This document shows positions 1 through 6,062 of a stretch of DNA of 8,721 nt, one piece after another. Origin of the DNA: Ruminococcaceae bacterium UBA1865 (lineage in GTDB: Bacteria; Bacillota; Clostridia; Oscillospirales; Acutalibacteraceae); NCBI GenBank assembly GCA_002338255.1, contig DDHX01000064.1, positions 107,401 to 116,121 on the forward strand, read 5' to 3'. The position numbers and the translations under genes are program-made. How positions within the stretch are numbered: position 1 is the stretch's first letter; each line of letters starts with the position of its first letter. The notes beneath the pieces were generated by a model. The model searched no databases. It had not been told where the DNA came from and saw only the letters and a list, made by a program, of their open reading frames with translations.

Positions 1-408
1 TTCGCGGGTTCCGGCCAGCTGGGAATCGTATCATTAAGCCGAGGAGCAAGACAAGCTGTATTCGTAGATGCAAGCAAGGACTCCGTTGCCATTGTGCAGG
101 CGAATTTGGAGCATACGGGCTTTACAGAGCGTGCGCTTGTCAAGAAGATGGACTTTTCAATGTTTTTAGTAGAGAACAGGGAACCTTTTGATTTGGCGTT
201 TTTGGATCCGCCTTACCGTACGGGCATATTGCAGCGGGCGCTACCGATGACTGCCAACTCTATGAACAAAGGTGGCACGATTGTCTGTGAAAACCCGAGT
301 GATGAGGAGATGCCCGAAACCGCAGGAGATTTTATCCGTGTCCGTTCCTACCGCTATGGAAAAATTGTATTAACACTATACAGATATAAGGACGTGACCG
401 AAATATGA
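1..408 (+). CDS. rsmD: RsmD, 16S rRNA (guanine-N2)-methyltransferase, 3' part
   Basis: The gene is cut by the left edge; the reading frame is open from base 1 and the internal ATG at 94 is not the true start. The product is the SAM-dependent enzyme that methylates the N2 of G966 (E. coli numbering) of 16S rRNA in the 30S subunit. The visible part begins in SAM-binding motif I (FAGSGQLGI), continues with a typical acidic loop (VFVDAS), and carries the catalytic LDPPY motif at about 217-231. The C-terminal pattern with RYGKIVLTLYRY fits the family. About 135 residues are present out of a usual 180-190, so roughly 50 N-terminal residues are missing. The stop overlaps the coaD start (ATGA at 405-408), implying translational coupling. 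After motif I the usual GIEALSRGA reads GIVSLSRGA. The rsmD-coaD pairing is very common in bacteria, which supports the call. Confidence 0.93.
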   Translation, partial: FAGSGQLGIVSLSRGARQAVFVDASKDSVAIVQANLEHTGFTERALVKKMDFSMFLVENREPFDLAFLDPPYRTGILQRALPMTANSMNKGGTIVCENPSDEEMPETAGDFIRVRSYRYGKIVLTLYRYKDVTEI

Positions 409-899
409 AGATTGCAATTTGCCCCGGCAGCTTTGATCCGGTTACTTTATGCCATCTGGATATCATCAACAGGTCGCGAAAAGTGTTTGACAAAACGATT
501 GTAGCGGTGCTTGTTAATCCTGAAAAGCATACGCTGTTTACTGTAGACGAGCGTATTGAACTTTTAAAGAGATGCACCAAAGGGATGAACGATGTTGAAG
601 TCGTGGGCTTTGACGGACTTCTGGCCGAGTATGCCCGGGAACGCAACGTAACCGCAATTGTAAAGGGTCTGCGTGCTTTGTCAGACTTTGAGTACGAGTT
701 TCAAATGGCGCTTACCAATAAAGTGCTGAACCCGAACCTTGAAACCATGTTTTTGACCACAAGTGCGGAAAATATGTTTTTAAGCTCAAGTATCGTAAAA
801 CAGATCGCCGGCTTCGGTGGTGATATTTCAAATTTCGTGCCTGAGTGTATTTTAGAGGATATCAAAGAAAGATTATGTGCAGGGGGTAAAACGCAATGA
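405..899 (+). CDS. coaD: Phosphopantetheine adenylyltransferase (PPAT)
   Basis: CoaD transfers AMP from ATP to 4'-phosphopantetheine, the penultimate step of coenzyme A synthesis, in the cytoplasm. The 164-residue length is standard. Visible motifs are the N-terminal PGSFDPVT strand-loop, the substrate-binding Lys41 (NPEKHTLF), the KGLRALSDFEYE segment (residues 87-98) and the C-terminal SSSIVK motif (127-132) followed by FGGDISNFVP. The nucleotidyltransferase signature is normally TxGH; here it reads T14-L15-C16-H17, so the glycine is replaced by cysteine (codon TGC at 450-452). The usual Arg of RGLR is Lys87, a change I believe occurs in other clostridial CoaD proteins. The start overlaps the rsmD stop by four bases; an AAGGA at about 389 lies 11-12 bases upstream. 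The stop overlaps the next gene in the same way. Family assignment is secure; activity with the altered motif is not shown. Confidence 0.96.
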   Translation: MKIAICPGSFDPVTLCHLDIINRSRKVFDKTIVAVLVNPEKHTLFTVDERIELLKRCTKGMNDVEVVGFDGLLAEYARERNVTAIVKGLRALSDFEYEFQMALTNKVLNPNLETMFLTTSAENMFLSSSIVKQIAGFGGDISNFVPECILEDIKERLCAGGKTQ

Positions 900-1369
900 G
901 TGATTTAAATGTTGAAGAACTAATAGACGAGTTGTACCAAATGGTCGAAAAAGCATGGAGTTTTCCGCTCAGCCGGGGTCGTGCAGTTTTGGACGGCGAG
1001 GAGCTTAAACAGATTCTTGACGAAATCCGCGTCAATCTTCCGCAGGAAATCCGTCAGGCGAAGGCAATCTGCGCCGACCGCACTCAGATTATCAGCGATG
1101 CAAAACGTGAAGCTGAAACGGTTATCCGTGTGGCGGAGGAACGTGCCAAAGCAATGGTGAATCAGGATGAAATCGTAAAGCAGGCACAGCTAAAGGCCAA
1201 CGATTTACTGAGCCAGTCTCAAGTCAAGTTCCGTGAAATGCGAAAGGCTTCCAATGATTACATAGACGATTTGATGAAGCGCACGGATGATGGACTTGCT
1301 GCGAATTTGGCTGAACTTCGTCAGACCAGACAGAATATTAAAGCCTCTCAGCGATCCGGCCAAAATTAA
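896..1369 (+). CDS. Coiled-coil protein resembling a short SepIVA / DivIVA-like factor
   Basis: This is a soluble 157-residue protein without signal peptide or membrane segment. Residues 7-55 form a compact N-terminal module (LIDELYQMVEKAWSFPLS, then VLDGEELKQILDEIR and LPQEIRQAK). Residues 56-150 are a long charged helix typical of a coiled coil, rich in Ala, Glu, Lys and Arg, with NQDEIVKQAQLKANDLL at 89-105 and NDYIDDLM at 120-127. Similar proteins next to coaD in clostridia are usually annotated as ATPase or ATP synthase B-like, probably only because of the coiled coil. From memory, the N-terminal module and the Q-x-E-V/I-V segment match the two ends of actinobacterial SepIVA, a septation protein, with the long central repeat missing. 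The start overlaps the coaD stop (ATGA, 896-899), with GGGGG at 882-886 as ribosome binding site. It is the last gene before a terminator. A role in division or envelope growth is inferred. Confidence 0.85.
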   Translation: MSDLNVEELIDELYQMVEKAWSFPLSRGRAVLDGEELKQILDEIRVNLPQEIRQAKAICADRTQIISDAKREAETVIRVAEERAKAMVNQDEIVKQAQLKANDLLSQSQVKFREMRKASNDYIDDLMKRTDDGLAANLAELRQTRQNIKASQRSGQN

Positions 1370-1393
1370 TTAAAAATCTAACAATATTTCTTG

Positions 1394-1426
1394 AAACGCA
1401 CCACAATATGTTGTGGCGCGTTTTTT
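1394..1426 (+). terminator. Intrinsic terminator of the rsmD-coaD-coiled-coil unit
   Basis: An inverted repeat pairs 1394-1406 with 1411-1423 around a TATG loop. Twelve of thirteen positions pair, with one A-C mismatch (1400/1417), and a run of six T follows at 1421-1426. It starts 25 bases after the stop of the preceding gene and has the form of a rho-independent terminator. It separates the coaD unit from the mraZ promoter. Confidence 0.92.
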
Positions 1427-1494
1427 GTTGCGTCAATATAAGATTATATGTGAAAAAAATGGCGAAAACGGTTGACATAATCAAAAAATAACGG

Positions 1495-1523
1495 TTGCAT
1501 TTTTAAAATAAATACGCTATAAT
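1495..1523 (+). promoter_or_regulatory. Sigma-A type promoter of the mraZ operon
   Basis: TTGCAT (1495-1500) and a perfect TATAAT (1518-1523) are separated by exactly 17 bases in an A/T-rich stretch. Transcription would start near 1530, giving an mraZ leader of about 75 bases. A second TTGACA at 1472-1477 sits 23 bases upstream within a near-duplicate of the -35 region (AACGGTTGACAT versus AACGGTTGCAT) but has no -10 at a proper distance. Confidence 0.88.
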
Positions 1524-1531
1524 CAAAACAC

Positions 1532-1571
1532 AAGTGGTGAAAGGTGGGGCTAAGTAGCACGATGTGGGTTT
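1532..1571 (+). promoter_or_regulatory. MraZ operator: four 10-bp spaced GTGG-type repeats
   Basis: Four consecutive decamers read AAGTGGTGAA, AGGTGGGGCT, AAGTAGCACG and ATGTGGGTTT. Their GTGG cores start at 1534, 1544, 1554 (degenerate GTAG) and 1564, exactly 10 bp apart, so they face the same side of the helix. MraZ is known to bind short G-rich direct repeats with 10-bp period upstream of its own gene (TGGG-type in E. coli). The array begins 8 bp after the -10 box and lies at or just past the predicted start of transcription, a position suited to autorepression. Confidence 0.82.
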
Positions 1572-1597
1572 CACATTGCGCTTTTACCCTCAATGTG
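1572..1597 (+). repeat. Inverted repeat in the mraZ leader over an upstream ATG
   Basis: CACATTG (1572-1578) and CAATGTG (1591-1597) are perfect complements with a 12-base loop. CACAT can also pair with ATGTG at 1562-1566 in a smaller hairpin, so the two structures exclude each other. The downstream arm covers the ATG at 1593 and ends 7 bases before the likely mraZ start at 1605. Whether the RNA folds this way is not known. Confidence 0.5.
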
Positions 1598-1604
1598 GCT
1601 CATT

Positions 1605-2024
1605 ATGTTGATCGGCGAGTACCAACATAATATTGACCCAAAGGGGCGGGTGATTGTTCCGGTCAGGTTCCGTGAGGACCTGGGCGAGCATTTTTATATC
1701 ACCAAGGGCCTGGACGGATGCCTTTTTGTGCTTTCACTGCAGGAGTGGACAAGGCTTCAGGATAAAGTGGAAGCAATGCCTATTTCTAAAGCGCGGGGCC
1801 TTCAGCGCTTTTTCTTTTCCGGAGCGGCGGAAGTCGAACCGGACAAGCAGGGCCGAATTCTCATTCCCCAGTCTTTGCGCGACCATGCAAAACTTTCCAA
1901 AGATGTAACCTTCATTGGTGCGTCAAGCCGTGCTGAAATTTGGGATACCGGGCACTGGAGTGAATTCAGTTCCACCCTTACTGAGGACAGCATTGCCGAC
2001 GCAATGGATATGCTCGAACTATAG
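1605..2024 (+). CDS. mraZ: Transcriptional regulator MraZ
   Basis: MraZ is a ring-forming DNA-binding protein that represses the dcw operon through repeats near its own promoter. The 139-residue product has two SpoVT/AbrB-like repeats, each with the DxxGR signature: D11-P-K-G-R15 followed by VIVP, and D80-K-Q-G-R84 followed by ILIP. I chose ATG 1605 because it gives the canonical MLIGEYQHNID start; the in-frame ATG at 1593 would add MWLI, which the family lacks. Neither start has a recognisable Shine-Dalgarno sequence, which is unusual beside the strong sites of its neighbours. It is the first gene of the mraZ-rsmH-ftsL unit, with rsmH starting 14 bases after its stop. Confidence 0.95.
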   Translation: MLIGEYQHNIDPKGRVIVPVRFREDLGEHFYITKGLDGCLFVLSLQEWTRLQDKVEAMPISKARGLQRFFFSGAAEVEPDKQGRILIPQSLRDHAKLSKDVTFIGASSRAEIWDTGHWSEFSSTLTEDSIADAMDMLEL

Positions 2025-2038
2025 GCGGGAGTATGAGT

Positions 2039-2965
2039 ATGAAATTTCAACATAAGCCGGTATTGTTTGACGAAACAATCAAAAGTCTCGACATTCAGCC
2101 GGATGGTATTTACATCGACGGCACAGCTGGCGGCGGCGGTCATTCACAGGCGATTGCGGATCAGCTCACAACGGGCAGACTGCTTTCAATTGACCAGGAC
2201 CCAGACGCAATTAAGGCAGTGACCGAAAGACTGAAAGATTACAAATGTTCTGTTATTTACCGTGCTAATTTTTCAGAAATGGCCGAGGTAGCATCAAACT
2301 TAAATTTTGCTCCTGCCGACGGTGTGCTGCTTGATATCGGCGTTTCTTCTTATCAGCTCGATAATCCCGAACGCGGTTTTTCTTACCATTATGATGCTCC
2401 CCTCGACATGAGAATGAGCAAGCAAGGCGTTTCTGCGAGGGATTTGGTCAATGACCTTACATGGCAGCAGCTGGCACAGATTATTAGCCGCTACGGCGAG
2501 GATAAAAATGCACGCAGCATTGCACAGGGTATTGTCAGAGCACGCGAGCAGGAACCCATTGAAACGACGCTCCAGTTAGCTGAAGTGATAAAGGCATCTG
2601 TTCCGGCGGCCGTAAGGCGGGCACAGGGGCACCCGGCGCGCAAAACTTTTCAAGCGCTGCGCATTGAGGTTAACGGTGAACTCGACAGGCTTTCTCAGGG
2701 ACTGGATGCAGCATTTTCAGTTTTAAAGCCGGGTGGCCGGCTGTCGATTATTACTTTTCATTCTTTAGAGGATAGAATGGTGAAACAGCGCATGGCTTCG
2801 TGGTGTACAGGCTGTACCTGTCCGCCGGATTTCCCGGTCTGCGTGTGTGGAAAAACGCCAAAGGCCGAACTCCTCTTTAAAAAGGGGCTTGCGCCAAGCG
2901 AAGCGGAACTGGAACAGAACCCGCGCAGCCGCAGTGCGAGGTTGAGAACCTGTATTAAATTGTAA
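2039..2965 (+). CDS. rsmH: 16S rRNA (cytosine-N4)-methyltransferase RsmH
   Basis: RsmH (formerly MraW) methylates N4 of C1402 of 16S rRNA using SAM, in the cytoplasm. The 308-residue protein has the SAM motif DGTAGGGGHS (27-36), the acidic SIDQD loop (50-54), LLDIGVSS with the DNPERGFSY and APLDMRM blocks, HPARKTFQALRIEVNGEL, ITFHSLEDRMVKQ, the cysteine cluster CTGCTCPPDFPVCVCG and the closing NPRSRSARLR. All family blocks are present and the length is normal. ATG 2039 is preferred over ATG 2033: the GGGAG at 2027-2031 lies 7 bases before 2039 but only 1 base before 2033, and MKFQHKPVLF matches the usual beginning. It is transcribed with mraZ; the ftsL-like gene follows after 43 bases. Confidence 0.97.
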   Translation: MKFQHKPVLFDETIKSLDIQPDGIYIDGTAGGGGHSQAIADQLTTGRLLSIDQDPDAIKAVTERLKDYKCSVIYRANFSEMAEVASNLNFAPADGVLLDIGVSSYQLDNPERGFSYHYDAPLDMRMSKQGVSARDLVNDLTWQQLAQIISRYGEDKNARSIAQGIVRAREQEPIETTLQLAEVIKASVPAAVRRAQGHPARKTFQALRIEVNGELDRLSQGLDAAFSVLKPGGRLSIITFHSLEDRMVKQRMASWCTGCTCPPDFPVCVCGKTPKAELLFKKGLAPSEAELEQNPRSRSARLRTCIKL

Positions 2966-3008
2966 ATTCTATTTTAAAGATAATGACGATAGATTGGGAG
3001 TGAGCGAT

Positions 3009-3509
3009 ATGGCATCTCGGAACAGCAGCGAGGCCTATGATTTTGCATTATTTGAACCAAAACATCAGCAGCAGGAAGCACCGCAGAAAAAAGATAATAT
3101 CATTGCGCTTCCGCAAAAAAAGCTGGAACAAAACCGCAGAACAAAAGTAAATCCCGTGAAAGCGGTATCCACTTTCCTTGTACTGGCTGTTATGCTTGGC
3201 ATTGTCAGCACCATGGTTTACGGACAGGTGCAACTGACCGAGCTGACCGAAAAGCTCAACGCCGCGACCAAAACCTACAATGAGAGCACAAGCGTTTACA
3301 CGCAGCTTCAAATGAAGTCCGATTCCCAGCTTTCCCTCGAAACGGTTGAAAACTATGCAACCGAGAAGCTCGGCCTGAAAAAAATCGAACAAAATCAGGT
3401 TGAATCGATTTCGCTTTCCAAGGGCGATAAAACACAAGTCGTCCAAAAAGATACCGGCACGAACTTCCTGACTTCGCTGTGGGAATCAATCATGCATTTA
3501 TTGTCATAA
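3009..3509 (+). CDS. ftsL: FtsL-like bitopic cell division protein
   Basis: The 166-residue product has a polar cytoplasmic N-terminus (1-49, Gln/Lys rich), one membrane helix at about 50-71 (VKAVSTFLVLAVMLGIVSTM), a short coiled coil at 73-105 and an extracellular tail. Residues 108-127 follow the FtsL/DivIC pattern (YATEKLGLKKIE), in which the coil ends in an A-x-x-x-L-G-[ML] turn. The tail ends with a hydrophobic LWESIMHLLS. FtsL recruits and activates the FtsW-PBP synthase at the septum; here it is encoded between rsmH and that PBP, as expected. ATG 3009 is chosen because GGGAG (2996-3000) lies 8 bases upstream; a TTG at 2994 would overlap this site. FtsL-family sequences diverge strongly, so the assignment rests on topology, position and the LG motif. 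Confidence 0.85.
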   Translation: MASRNSSEAYDFALFEPKHQQQEAPQKKDNIIALPQKKLEQNRRTKVNPVKAVSTFLVLAVMLGIVSTMVYGQVQLTELTEKLNAATKTYNESTSVYTQLQMKSDSQLSLETVENYATEKLGLKKIEQNQVESISLSKGDKTQVVQKDTGTNFLTSLWESIMHLLS

Positions 3510-3577
3510 ATAAAATAATTGATAAATAAGTATTACTACCCAATTTTATTGAGATGTTTGGCTTAGTATGCAAGAAG

Positions 3578-3611
3578 GAGAGTTGAGAGCGAATCTTAAC
3601 TCTCATTTTTG
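3578..3611 (+). terminator. Intrinsic terminator of the mraZ-rsmH-ftsL unit
   Basis: GAGAGTTGAG (3578-3587) pairs with CTTAACTCTC (3595-3604) around a 7-base loop. All ten positions pair, one of them as G-T. The 3' side is followed by ATTTTTG. It lies 69 bases after the ftsL-like stop and suggests that the PBP gene is transcribed at least partly from its own promoter. Confidence 0.83.
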
Positions 3612-3649
3612 TAACATCACGTTGTAAATGATATTTATACCAAAATCCA

Positions 3650-3678
3650 TTAAAAACGTGAAATCACGTCTTTATAGT
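3650..3678 (+). promoter_or_regulatory. Candidate promoter of the PBP gene (weak)
   Basis: TTAAAA (3650-3655) and TATAGT (3673-3678) are 17 bases apart, matching the sigma-A consensus at four and five of six positions. It lies after the terminator and would give a leader of about 135 bases with the inverted repeats at 3737-3757 and 3760-3785. The ACGTG/CACGT palindrome (3656-3669) fills its spacer and could be an operator. Confidence 0.4.
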
Positions 3679-3819
3679 GCGAAGCGCGTTGGATTCTGCA
3701 TGAGACGGGCTTTGTGCTTATTTTAAGAGCAAAACAAACACGGCATAGCCGGGTGTTCTCCAATTGGGATATTCATTTTAATTGGTGAGTAGAATTAGAG
3801 TTAATTTGGAGGAGCAGCG

Positions 3820-6036
3820 ATGGCAAAGGGTACAACAATCAGAATGTGGCGCCGCACTATTTTTGTGCTTTTGGTACTTATTATAATTGGCTTTGGCGCG
3901 ATTATTTTTAGTCTTGTCAGGCTTCAGCTTGTTCAAGGTGAGGAGCTGCATACTCGTGCGGTTGACAATCAGATGCAGGATACTTCCATCAGTGCACAGC
4001 GTGGTACCATTTATGACTGTAACATGAAACCGCTTGCCAAAAGCGCCATGGTGTGGATGGTGGTGCTTGAACCGGCGTATATACAGGATAAAAACCGCGA
4101 TAAAATCGCTACGGGACTTTCGGAAATTCTCGGTATGGACAAAGCGGATATTTTAAAACGAAGTACAAAGAAAACGTATTATGATGTTCTGAAGCGAAAG
4201 GTCGAAACTGAAGTAAAGGATCAAATTATTAAGTTTAAATCAGATAACAACATCGGCAGCGGAATCCGTCTGATTGAGGACTATAAGCGATATTACCCCT
4301 ATGGTTCGTTCGCTGCTTCTGTTTTGGGCTTTACCGGTACGGACAGTCAGGGACTTGCAGGCGTGGAAGCGCAATACGACAGCTACCTGACGGGAGTTCC
4401 GGGCAAACTTGTGACTGCTAAAAATGCAATCGGTACAGATATGCCCTTTCAATATGAACAGAAGGTTGAGGCACAAAACGGCTCCAGCCTTGTTCTTACC
4501 ATAGACGAGGTTGTACAGCATTTTCTCGAAAAGAATCTTGCGGAAGGTGTTGCCATAAACAAGGTCGGAGATCGTGCTACGGCAATTGTTATGAACGTAA
4601 AGACCGGTGCGATTGTGGGAATGGCCGTCAAGGGTGATTTTGATCCGAACAATCCGTTTTCTGTGGCCGACCCCACGGAGGCCGCCCAAATTAACAGCAT
4701 GCAGGACGGGGACGCAAAAACAGCCGCTTTAAAAACTGCAAGAGAAAAGCAGTGGAGAAACAAAGCGGTGAGCGACACCTATTATCCCGGTTCGGTTTTC
4801 AAAATGATCACAGGTTCCGCCGCGATGGAAGAAAAACTTGTCAGTGAGAACACGAATTTTAACTGCCCATGGTATCTAACAATCGGCGGCAGTAAAATTC
4901 ATGATTGGAAGAGTGGCGGCTTTGGTCACTTGACTTTTGCACAGGGAATCTGCAACTCAAGCAACGTGGTATTTATGCAGGTAGGCCAATTATTAGGACC
5001 CGACCGTTTCTTCAAGTATTTTTCGGCGTTCGGGTTTACAAACAAAACAGGCATTGATTTGCCCGGCGAATCACGCAGTATTTATTACACTGCCGCGCAG
5101 CTCAATCCCGTTGAGCTTGCAACCGAGTCTTTCGGGCAAAACTTCAGTATTACGCCAATACAAATGATTACCGCGGTTGCGGCAGTAGCCAACGGCGGTT
5201 ATATGGTGCAGCCCCATGTGGTCAGTCAGATTATTGATGACGGTGGCAATATTGTCAAATCGGCCGATATTGCACCGAAGCGTCAGGTTATATCAAGCGA
5301 TACTTCCAAACGCATGGATGCAATTCTACAGCAGAATGCAACGACCGGTACGGCAAAGAACGGCTATCTGCCGGGTTACCGCGTGGGTGGAAAAACGGGT
5401 ACGTCTCAAAAAATTGATGTCTTCCACAAAACTGGCACGATGCAGTATATTGCGTCCTACTGCGGGTTTGCCCCAGCGGATGATCCACAGTACGCAATGC
5501 TTGTATTTTTTGATGAGCCGCACGGAAGCAGCTATTACGGTGCTGCGGTTGCAGGACCTGTATTTGCGAAAACAATGGAAGAAATTCTCCCGTATCTGGG
5601 CGTGGAGCGTAAGTATACCGACGCCGAACTTGCTAAACTTGATATGAAAGCGCCGGATGTTGTCGGAAAAACGATTGCTGAAGCAAAGGCAGCGCTTGGC
5701 AAAATGAAGCTTGTACCCAAAGTTTATGGCAGCGGTGCAAAGGTAATTTCTCAGGTGCCGGAGCCGGGCAAGTCAATTCCGCAAAATGGTACAGTGGTTC
5801 TGTTTACCGATGATTCGAACGTGAGTAAAACAGTGACAGTGCCAAAGCTTGTTGGCTTATCGCTTTCAACGGCGAACAAAGAAGCGGCGAACGCGGGCAT
5901 TAATATTAGCATAACAGGAGCCGCGCTGACCAGCTCAAGCCCCATTTCCAATTCACAGAGCATTGCCGAGGGTACGAAGGTTGCACCGGGCACGGTCGTT
6001 ACGGTTGGTTTTATAGAGCCAAATGAGGTTGCGTAA
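3820..6036 (+). CDS. Class B penicillin-binding protein, D,D-transpeptidase with two PASTA domains
   Basis: This membrane-anchored enzyme crosslinks peptidoglycan stem peptides outside the membrane, normally with the SEDS glycosyltransferase FtsW or SpoVE. The 738 residues comprise a short cytoplasmic tail, one membrane helix (about 12-34), a PBP dimer domain beginning at QRGTIYD, and a transpeptidase domain. The catalytic motifs are intact: S325-V-F-K328, S380-S-N382 and K525-T-G-T528. Two C-terminal PASTA repeats lie at about 610-665 and 670-733. In the dimer domain the common RGxIxDRN reads RGTIYDCN, which leaves the catalytic motifs untouched. Two PASTA repeats recall PBP2B/PBP2X (septal), while SpoVD usually has one; I cannot decide between vegetative division and sporulation. 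GGAGGAG lies 5 bases before the ATG. The next gene follows after 26 bases. Confidence 0.95.
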   Translation: MAKGTTIRMWRRTIFVLLVLIIIGFGAIIFSLVRLQLVQGEELHTRAVDNQMQDTSISAQRGTIYDCNMKPLAKSAMVWMVVLEPAYIQDKNRDKIATGLSEILGMDKADILKRSTKKTYYDVLKRKVETEVKDQIIKFKSDNNIGSGIRLIEDYKRYYPYGSFAASVLGFTGTDSQGLAGVEAQYDSYLTGVPGKLVTAKNAIGTDMPFQYEQKVEAQNGSSLVLTIDEVVQHFLEKNLAEGVAINKVGDRATAIVMNVKTGAIVGMAVKGDFDPNNPFSVADPTEAAQINSMQDGDAKTAALKTAREKQWRNKAVSDTYYPGSVFKMITGSAAMEEKLVSENTNFNCPWYLTIGGSKIHDWKSGGFGHLTFAQGICNSSNVVFMQVGQLLGPDRFFKYFSAFGFTNKTGIDLPGESRSIYYTAAQLNPVELATESFGQNFSITPIQMITAVAAVANGGYMVQPHVVSQIIDDGGNIVKSADIAPKRQVISSDTSKRMDAILQQNATTGTAKNGYLPGYRVGGKTGTSQKIDVFHKTGTMQYIASYCGFAPADDPQYAMLVFFDEPHGSSYYGAAVAGPVFAKTMEEILPYLGVERKYTDAELAKLDMKAPDVVGKTIAEAKAALGKMKLVPKVYGSGAKVISQVPEPGKSIPQNGTVVLFTDDSNVSKTVTVPKLVGLSLSTANKEAANAGINISITGAALTSSSPISNSQSIAEGTKVAPGTVVTVGFIEPNEVA

Positions 6037-6062
6037 CAATATCCTTTTACAGAGGAATGATA

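Larger units (their letters stand above)
3510..3819 (+). other. 310-base non-coding gap before the PBP gene
   Basis: No supported gene is present. The stretch holds an intrinsic terminator (3578-3611), a weak promoter candidate (3650-3678) and three further inverted repeats: ACGTG/CACGT at 3656-3669, AACACGGC with GCCG and TGTT at 3737-3757, and CCAATT/AATTGG at 3760-3785. It ends with a strong ribosome binding site, GGAGGAG (3808-3814), 5 bases before the PBP start. I do not recognise a riboswitch or T-box consensus. Confidence 0.7.

Noticed and set aside
332..646. Minus-strand frame opposite coaD
   Set aside because: It lies wholly across rsmD and coaD coding sequence and shows no family motif or ribosome binding site.
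1472..1477. TTGACA as the main mraZ -35 box
   Set aside because: The perfect -10 at 1518 is 40 bases away; TTGCAT at 1495 has the correct 17-base spacing.
2994..3008. TTG 2994 as the ftsL-like start
   Set aside because: It would overlap its own GGGAG site; ATG 3009 has ideal spacing.
3628..3726. 32-codon frame (starts MIFIPKSIKN) in the gap before the PBP gene
   Set aside because: There is no Shine-Dalgarno before its ATG, it crosses the promoter candidate, and there is no sign of coding constraint.
4240..4778. Minus-strand frames across the PBP gene
   Set aside because: They are antisense to conserved PBP sequence and no independent signals are seen.
5216..5647. 143-codon plus-strand frame inside the PBP gene
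   Set aside because: It is an out-of-frame shadow of the transpeptidase and PASTA coding region, with a composition unlike a real protein.
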